DNA of 64,000 nucleotides from Streptomyces sp. CG1 (GTDB lineage Bacteria; Actinomycetota; Actinomycetes; Streptomycetales; Streptomycetaceae): NCBI RefSeq assembly GCF_041080625.1, contig NZ_CP163518.1, positions 9,231,501 to 9,295,500 of the forward strand, read 5' to 3'. Shown piece by piece: positions 60,253 to 64,000 of this stretch (position 1 is its first letter; each line of letters starts with the position of its first letter). The notes under the pieces were generated by a model. It saw only the letters and a program-made list of their open reading frames with translations, ran no database searches and was not told where the DNA came from. The position numbers and the translations under genes were made by a program.

Positions 60253-61026
60253 ATGAACACGATGACGCTCTGGCACATATCCGGCTGGGAGTTCGCCGCG
60301 CTCGCCTTCGCGGCCCTGCTCGTCGGCTTCTCCAAGACCGCGGTGAGCGGGGCCAACACGGTGAGCCTCGCGATCTTCGCGGCCGTCCTCCCGGCCCGCG
60401 CCTCCACCGGCGTGCTGCTGCCCGTCCTGATCGCCGGCGACGTGCTCGCCGTCCTCACCTACCGGCGGCACGCCCACTGGCCCACTCTGTGGCGGCTGTT
60501 CCCAGCTGTCGCGGCGGGGGTCGTGGTGGGCACGCTCTTCCTGATGTGGGCCGACGACGCGGTCGTACGGACCTCGATCGGCGCGATCCTGCTGCTGATG
60601 GCCGGGGTCACGGTGTGGCGGCGGCGCAGAGCCGGCACCGAGGAGGCGCCGGACTCGGTCACCACCCGGGCGGGCCGCGCCAAGGCCCGCTCGTACGGCG
60701 TGCTCGGCGGGTTCACCACGATGGTCGCCAACGCGGGCGGCCCGGTGATGTCGATGTATCTCCTCTCCGCCGGCTTCCGGAAGCTGGGCTTCCTCGGCAC
60801 CTCCGCCTTCTTCTTCCTGATCGTGAACCTGTCCAAGGTGCCGTTCAGTGCGGGCCTCGGCCTGATCGACGGACGCTCGCTGCTCCTCGACGCCGCGCTC
60901 GCGGTGTTCGTCGTGCCCGGTGCGCTGTTCGGCAGATGGGCCGTCCACAGGATCAACCAGCGGCTCTTCGAACAACTCGTGATCGCGGCGACGATCGTGG
61001 GCGGAGCGCAACTGCTGCTGCGCTAG
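60253..61026 (+). CDS. TauE/SafE family sulfite/anion exporter-like protein
   Basis: A 257-residue membrane protein with about eight helices. The N-terminal repeat shows ALLVGFSKTAVSGANTVSLA and the central repeat GGFTTMVANAGGPVMSMYLL, the GF.sK..G and GG...GGGP motifs of the TauE/SafE family. The ATG at 60253 is chosen; a TTG at 60226 extends the frame without a ribosome-binding site. Its stop (TAG 61024-61026) overlaps the stop of the convergent HAD gene. The transported anion is unknown. Confidence 0.88.
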   Translation: MNTMTLWHISGWEFAALAFAALLVGFSKTAVSGANTVSLAIFAAVLPARASTGVLLPVLIAGDVLAVLTYRRHAHWPTLWRLFPAVAAGVVVGTLFLMWADDAVVRTSIGAILLLMAGVTVWRRRRAGTEEAPDSVTTRAGRAKARSYGVLGGFTTMVANAGGPVMSMYLLSAGFRKLGFLGTSAFFFLIVNLSKVPFSAGLGLIDGRSLLLDAALAVFVVPGALFGRWAVHRINQRLFEQLVIAATIVGGAQLLLR

Positions 61027-61820
61027 CCCGAGGGTGACGACAGCCCCAGCAGTGCCGGGAGGTCCGCGAAGGAGTCCAGCACGTGGTCGGGGGTGCCGCT
61101 CGCCCCGGCCAGCGTCTCCTGCTGAAACTTCCCGGTCCGCACCAGCACCCCGGTCAGCCCGGCCCGTTGCGCCGCCAGCACATCCGACTCCACGTCGTCG
61201 CCCACCATCAGCGCCTGCTCCGCGCCCACGTCCAGCCGGGCCAGCGCCGCCGCGAAGAACGCCCGGGACGGCTTGCCCGTGACCTCGGCCTCGACCCGCG
61301 CCGCCTGCTCCAGCCCGAGCAGAAAGGCACCCGCGTCCAGCCGCAGCCCGGCGTCGGTGCGCCAGTACAGATTGCGGTGCATGGCGATCAGCCGCGCGCC
61401 CCGCTGGAGCCAGCCGAACGCCCGGTCGAGCGCCGCGTAGTCGAACTCCGGCCCGGCGCCCCCGAACACGACCACCTCGGGATCGTCCTCGACCAGGGTG
61501 ACCCCGCCGAGATCCGCCGCGATGTCCCCGCTGTTGAGCAGCGCGCAACGGGCGCCCGGGAAGTGCCCGGCCAGATGGGCGGCCGTGGCGGAGGGCGCGG
61601 TGAGGACGTCCTCGGCGTCCACGTCGAAACCTGCGGCGCCCAGCGTCTCGGCGATCGACGCCCGGGTCCGGGACGTCGTGTTGGTCACCAGCACCACGCC
61701 GAGCCCGGCCGCGCGGATCCGGCCCAGTGCCGCCACCGCACCCGGCAGGGGCTTCCAGGAGACGGTGAGGACACCGTCGATGTCGATCAGGACGGCACGC
61801 AGGGATTCCGAGACCTCCAT
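61023..61820 (-). CDS. HAD-superfamily hydrolase, subfamily IIA (NagD-like)
   Basis: A 265-residue phosphatase. Motif I is VLIDIDGVLTVSWKPLPGAV, motif II is LVTNTTSRTRASIAE, motif III Lys is in VTGKPSRAFFAAAL, and motif IV is MVGDDVESDVLAAQRAG. This is the LHPP/NagD-type layout with a C2a cap. The ATG at 61820 is used. The physiological substrate is unknown. Confidence 0.92.
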   Translation of the reverse strand: MEVSESLRAVLIDIDGVLTVSWKPLPGAVAALGRIRAAGLGVVLVTNTTSRTRASIAETLGAAGFDVDAEDVLTAPSATAAHLAGHFPGARCALLNSGDIAADLGGVTLVEDDPEVVVFGGAGPEFDYAALDRAFGWLQRGARLIAMHRNLYWRTDAGLRLDAGAFLLGLEQAARVEAEVTGKPSRAFFAAALARLDVGAEQALMVGDDVESDVLAAQRAGLTGVLVRTGKFQQETLAGASGTPDHVLDSFADLPALLGLSSPSG

Positions 61821-61881
61821 GACGTCGACCGTAGCGACCCGGACGCCGGACCGCTCCGTACGACCTCGTACGCTCACCCCT

Positions 61882-62628
61882 ATGCCCGCGCACGTCCTGA
61901 TCCTCGGTGGAACCACCGAGGCCCGCCGCCTCGCCGCCGACCTGGCCGCCCGGTCCGGCATCCGGGTCACCACGTCCCTGGCCGGGCGGGTCGCACGGCC
62001 GGGAGCGGTGCCGGGCGAGATGCGGATCGGCGGCTTCGGCGGCGCGGAGGGCCTGGCCGACTGGCTGCGCACCCAACAGGTGGACGCGCTGATCGATGCC
62101 ACCCATCCCTTCGCCGAGACGATCACGGCTCACGCCGCCCACGCCGCGGCGGCCACCGGAGTGCCGGCGGTGGTACTGCGCCGCCCCGGCTGGCGGCCGG
62201 GCCCCGGCGACCGCTGGCACGACGTCCCGTCCCTGGCCGACGCCGCCGCGACGCTGCCCGCTCTCGGCCGCCGGGTGTTCCTCAGCACCGGACGCCTGGG
62301 CCTGGCCACCTTCGCCCATCTGACGGACCTGCACTTCGTGGTCCGCTCGGTGGAGCCACCCGAGCCGCCCATGCCGCCGGACACCGAACTGGTCCTGGCA
62401 CGCGGCCCGTTCACCGTCGCCGCCGAGACGGAGCTGCTGCGCGCACACCGCATCGAGGTGCTGGTGACCAAGGACAGCGGCGGCGAGGCCACGGCCGCGA
62501 AACTGACCGCCGCACGGGAACTCGGGCTGCCCGTCGTCGTCGTACGCCGCCCTCCGCTGCCGCCGGGTGTGACGGCGGTGCCCGATGCGGCGGGGGTGCT
62601 GGAGCGGCTCGGCCTCAGCCCTGCGTGA
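61882..62628 (+). CDS. cobK: precorrin-6A reductase
   Basis: A 248-residue CobK/CbiJ-family enzyme that reduces precorrin-6A with NADPH in aerobic cobalamin synthesis. It starts HVLILGGTTEARRLAADLAA and has TTSLAGRVARPGAVPGEMRI, DATHPFAETITAHAAHAAAA, RVFLSTGRLGL and VTKDSGGEATAAKLTAAREL, all conserved in the family. It diverges from the HAD gene and converges with cobF, another enzyme of the same pathway. Confidence 0.94.
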   Translation: MPAHVLILGGTTEARRLAADLAARSGIRVTTSLAGRVARPGAVPGEMRIGGFGGAEGLADWLRTQQVDALIDATHPFAETITAHAAHAAAATGVPAVVLRRPGWRPGPGDRWHDVPSLADAAATLPALGRRVFLSTGRLGLATFAHLTDLHFVVRSVEPPEPPMPPDTELVLARGPFTVAAETELLRAHRIEVLVTKDSGGEATAAKLTAARELGLPVVVVRRPPLPPGVTAVPDAAGVLERLGLSPA

Positions 62629-62655
62629 GGACGGACGGAGTGGCCCGTACGGGTT

Positions 62656-62675
62656 CCCCGGTGACAGTCACGGGG
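62656..62675. terminator. possible hairpin between cobK and cobF
   Basis: CCCCGGTGAC-a-GTCACGGGG pairs with one bulged base, 28 bases after the cobK stop and 60 bases from the cobF stop. The loop is very tight, so its role is uncertain. Confidence 0.35.
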
Positions 62676-62734
62676 GCACGATCGCACAGGTGGCCCAGTG
62701 CCGCATACGGGGCGGTCCGCCCGGGTGCCGCTCC

Positions 62735-63508
62735 CTACTGATCGCCCGGGTTCCTGCGCAGCAGATACGTGTCCATGATCCAGCCCTTGCGCTCACGGGC
62801 CTCGGCCCGCACCCGCTCGATGCGCGGACCGGCCTCGGCGATCGGGCCGGAGACCAGGATCTCGTCCGGGGTGCCGAGGTACGCGCCCCAGTAGATGTCG
62901 ATGTCGTCCTCGGCGTACTGCCTGAACGCCTGGTGCGCGTCCAGCATCACGACCACGTCGTCCACGCCTTCGGGGAAGCCCTCGGCCAGCCTCCGCCCCG
63001 TGGTGATCTGCACCGGCCGGGCCACCCGGTTCAGGCCCGTGCGATGCCGGGCGACCAGCGTGGAGACGCTGCTGACGCCGGGTATGACGTCGTACTCGAA
63101 CGCCACCGCGCCGCGTGCCAGCACCTCCTGAAGAATCCCGAGCGTGCTGTCGTACAACGCCGGATCGCCCCACACGAGGAAGGCGCCGGTGCCGTCCTCG
63201 CCCAGCTCCTCGGCGATCAGTCGCTCGTAGATCCCGGCGCGGGCGCTGCGCCAGTCCTCCACGGCCGGCGAGTACGCCGGCCCGCCCGCCTTACGGTCCC
63301 GCTCCGGATCACGGGCCTCCACCACTCGGTACGACACCTCGGGCAGATGCGCGCCCAACATGTCCCGGCGGAGCTGCGTGAGATCGCTCTTCACCTCGCC
63401 CTTGTCGAGCAGGAAGAACACGTCCGTGCTCCGCAGCGCGCCGACGGCCTGCAGGGTCAGCTGCTCGGGGTCGCCCGCGCCGATACCGATGACATGAATC
63501 TTTCGCAC
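62735..63508 (-). CDS. cobF: precorrin-6A synthase (deacetylating)
   Basis: A 257-residue SAM-dependent tetrapyrrole methyltransferase. CobF methylates C-1 of precorrin-5 and releases acetate, giving precorrin-6A, the substrate of CobK. The N-terminus is RKIHVIGIGAGDPEQLTLQA. GAFLVWGDPALYDSTLGILQ is the conserved loop, and VIPGVSSVSTLVARH follows. I take the GTG at 63508 because it gives the family N-terminus; an ATG at 63526 adds six residues. Confidence 0.93.
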   Translation of the reverse strand: MRKIHVIGIGAGDPEQLTLQAVGALRSTDVFFLLDKGEVKSDLTQLRRDMLGAHLPEVSYRVVEARDPERDRKAGGPAYSPAVEDWRSARAGIYERLIAEELGEDGTGAFLVWGDPALYDSTLGILQEVLARGAVAFEYDVIPGVSSVSTLVARHRTGLNRVARPVQITTGRRLAEGFPEGVDDVVVMLDAHQAFRQYAEDDIDIYWGAYLGTPDEILVSGPIAEAGPRIERVRAEARERKGWIMDTYLLRRNPGDQ

Positions 63509-63576
63509 ACCCCGAGTCTGCCGCATGCCACTGACACCACGTCCATCGCCTCTGCAGACGCCACGCCGTCGTCGGT

Positions 63577-64000
63577 TCAGGCCCCGCGCCCGCCGAGCCG
63601 GGGCGCCTCGGTGCATGCGTCCACCGGGCCGGAGCCGTCCGCCACCCGGTCCGCCAGCTCCCGCGCCCAGCGGGCGAGTCCAGGCAGGTCCATCCCGTAC
63701 GAACGGTCCGCCTCACGTGCCGCCGCCCACTCCTCGACCGCGGCCGCGCCCCGCCGCAACAGCCGCGGCCCGCCGACGGCGTTGCCGCGGGCCGCGTGGG
63801 TGAGCCCGACCGCCAGCTGGGCCAGGCCCCGCCACAGCGCGCGCTCGTCCTCCGGGCCCGACTTCCAGGCGTCCTCGAACACCTCGTGCGCGTGGAACGG
63901 CTTCCCCGCGTCCAGCAGTTCCTGCGCCTCGGCGACCGTCTCGTCGGGCGTCCGTACGACGCCTTCCGGCTGCCGGGCGACGCCCTCCGCGCCGTACGGC
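63577..64000 (-). CDS. DUF309 protein (5' end outside the window)
   Basis: The frame is open to the window edge. Visible are ETVAEAQELLDAGKPFHAHE, VFEDAWKSGPEDERALWRGL and AQLAVGLTHAARGNAVGGPR. DAG.PF.AHEVFE..WK followed by GLAQLAVG is the DUF309 signature, a small all-helical family of unknown function. The C-terminal end is ordinary. It follows cobF's start by 68 bases on the same strand, so it may be in the same transcript. Confidence 0.88.
   Translation of the reverse strand, partial: PYGAEGVARQPEGVVRTPDETVAEAQELLDAGKPFHAHEVFEDAWKSGPEDERALWRGLAQLAVGLTHAARGNAVGGPRLLRRGAAAVEEWAAAREADRSYGMDLPGLARWARELADRVADGSGPVDACTEAPRLGGRGA

Overview
The window is chromosomal DNA from a Streptomyces-like actinomycete. 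The evidence is very high GC with third-codon G/C bias, frequent GTG starts, a cvn-type 'conservon', two DUF574 methyltransferases, a split transketolase and many TetR/MerR/LysR/XRE regulators. Gene density is normal from about 36 kb onward. Between about 2 and 36 kb the DNA is an accessory region full of decayed genes and transposase fragments.

Layout. 0-1.2 kb: tail of an alpha-galactosidase and an SGNH esterase. 1.2-5.3 kb: a decaying amino-acid/2-oxo-acid catabolic locus. An intact TetR gene and an intact Glu/Leu/Phe/Val-type dehydrogenase remain beside a ruined APC permease, a ruined NDP-forming acyl-CoA synthetase and a truncated ThDP enzyme; three related palindromes look like surviving TetR operators. 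5.4-6.6 kb: MBL-fold hydrolase. 6.8-7.6 kb: ISL3 transposase remnant. 7.6-14.2 kb: a MacB/FtsX-type ABC exporter (permease plus ATPase) next to a NarL-type two-component system whose kinase has an extra C-terminal membrane anchor and exported domain. 14.6-16.9 kb: pseudogenes (DUF4232 protein, aldo/keto reductase, and a degenerate second copy of the ABC cassette with its upstream region). 17-18 kb: a secreted protein with features of aerolysin-like pore formers. 18.2-22.2 kb: OmpR-type regulator, kinase and an exported GH9 cellulase in one operon-like run. 22.4-30.5 kb: isolated live genes (DUF3887 protein, DHA2-type MFS pump, S33 tripeptidyl-aminopeptidase-like hydrolase) among IS110, IS5, IS30 and IS66 fragments. 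30.6-32.8 kb: divergent TetR/FAD-monooxygenase pair with two operator-like repeats. 33-33.6 kb: integrase and epimerase fragments and two tiny acidic reading frames. 33.7-35.3 kb: divergent old-yellow-enzyme/MerR pair with a 16-bp perfect palindrome in a 19-bp promoter spacer. 35.4-35.6 kb: LysR and MBL fragments.

36-64 kb is mostly intact: the conservon (kinase-like CvnA with a His-rich 5-residue repeat tail, roadblock protein, DUF742 protein, GTPase, GAF protein); threonine catabolism (tdh-kbl) with a LysR gene; XRE-cupin, GNAT and YjbR-like genes; an MFS pump convergent with a two-subunit transketolase; tRNA-Pro(GGG); a COG4705 membrane protein; a DUF4916 Nudix-like protein; an amidohydrolase/glutamine-synthetase-like pair that resembles a split FluG; two DUF574 methyltransferases around a HAD phosphatase; a monoacylglycerol-lipase-like hydrolase divergent from a thiolase/acyl-CoA ligase pair; a TauE/SafE permease; a HAD phosphatase; the cobalamin genes cobK and cobF; and a DUF309 gene cut by the window end.

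All calls come from reading the sequence by eye. No searches were run, so family assignments rest on recognised motifs and starts were chosen from ribosome-binding sites.
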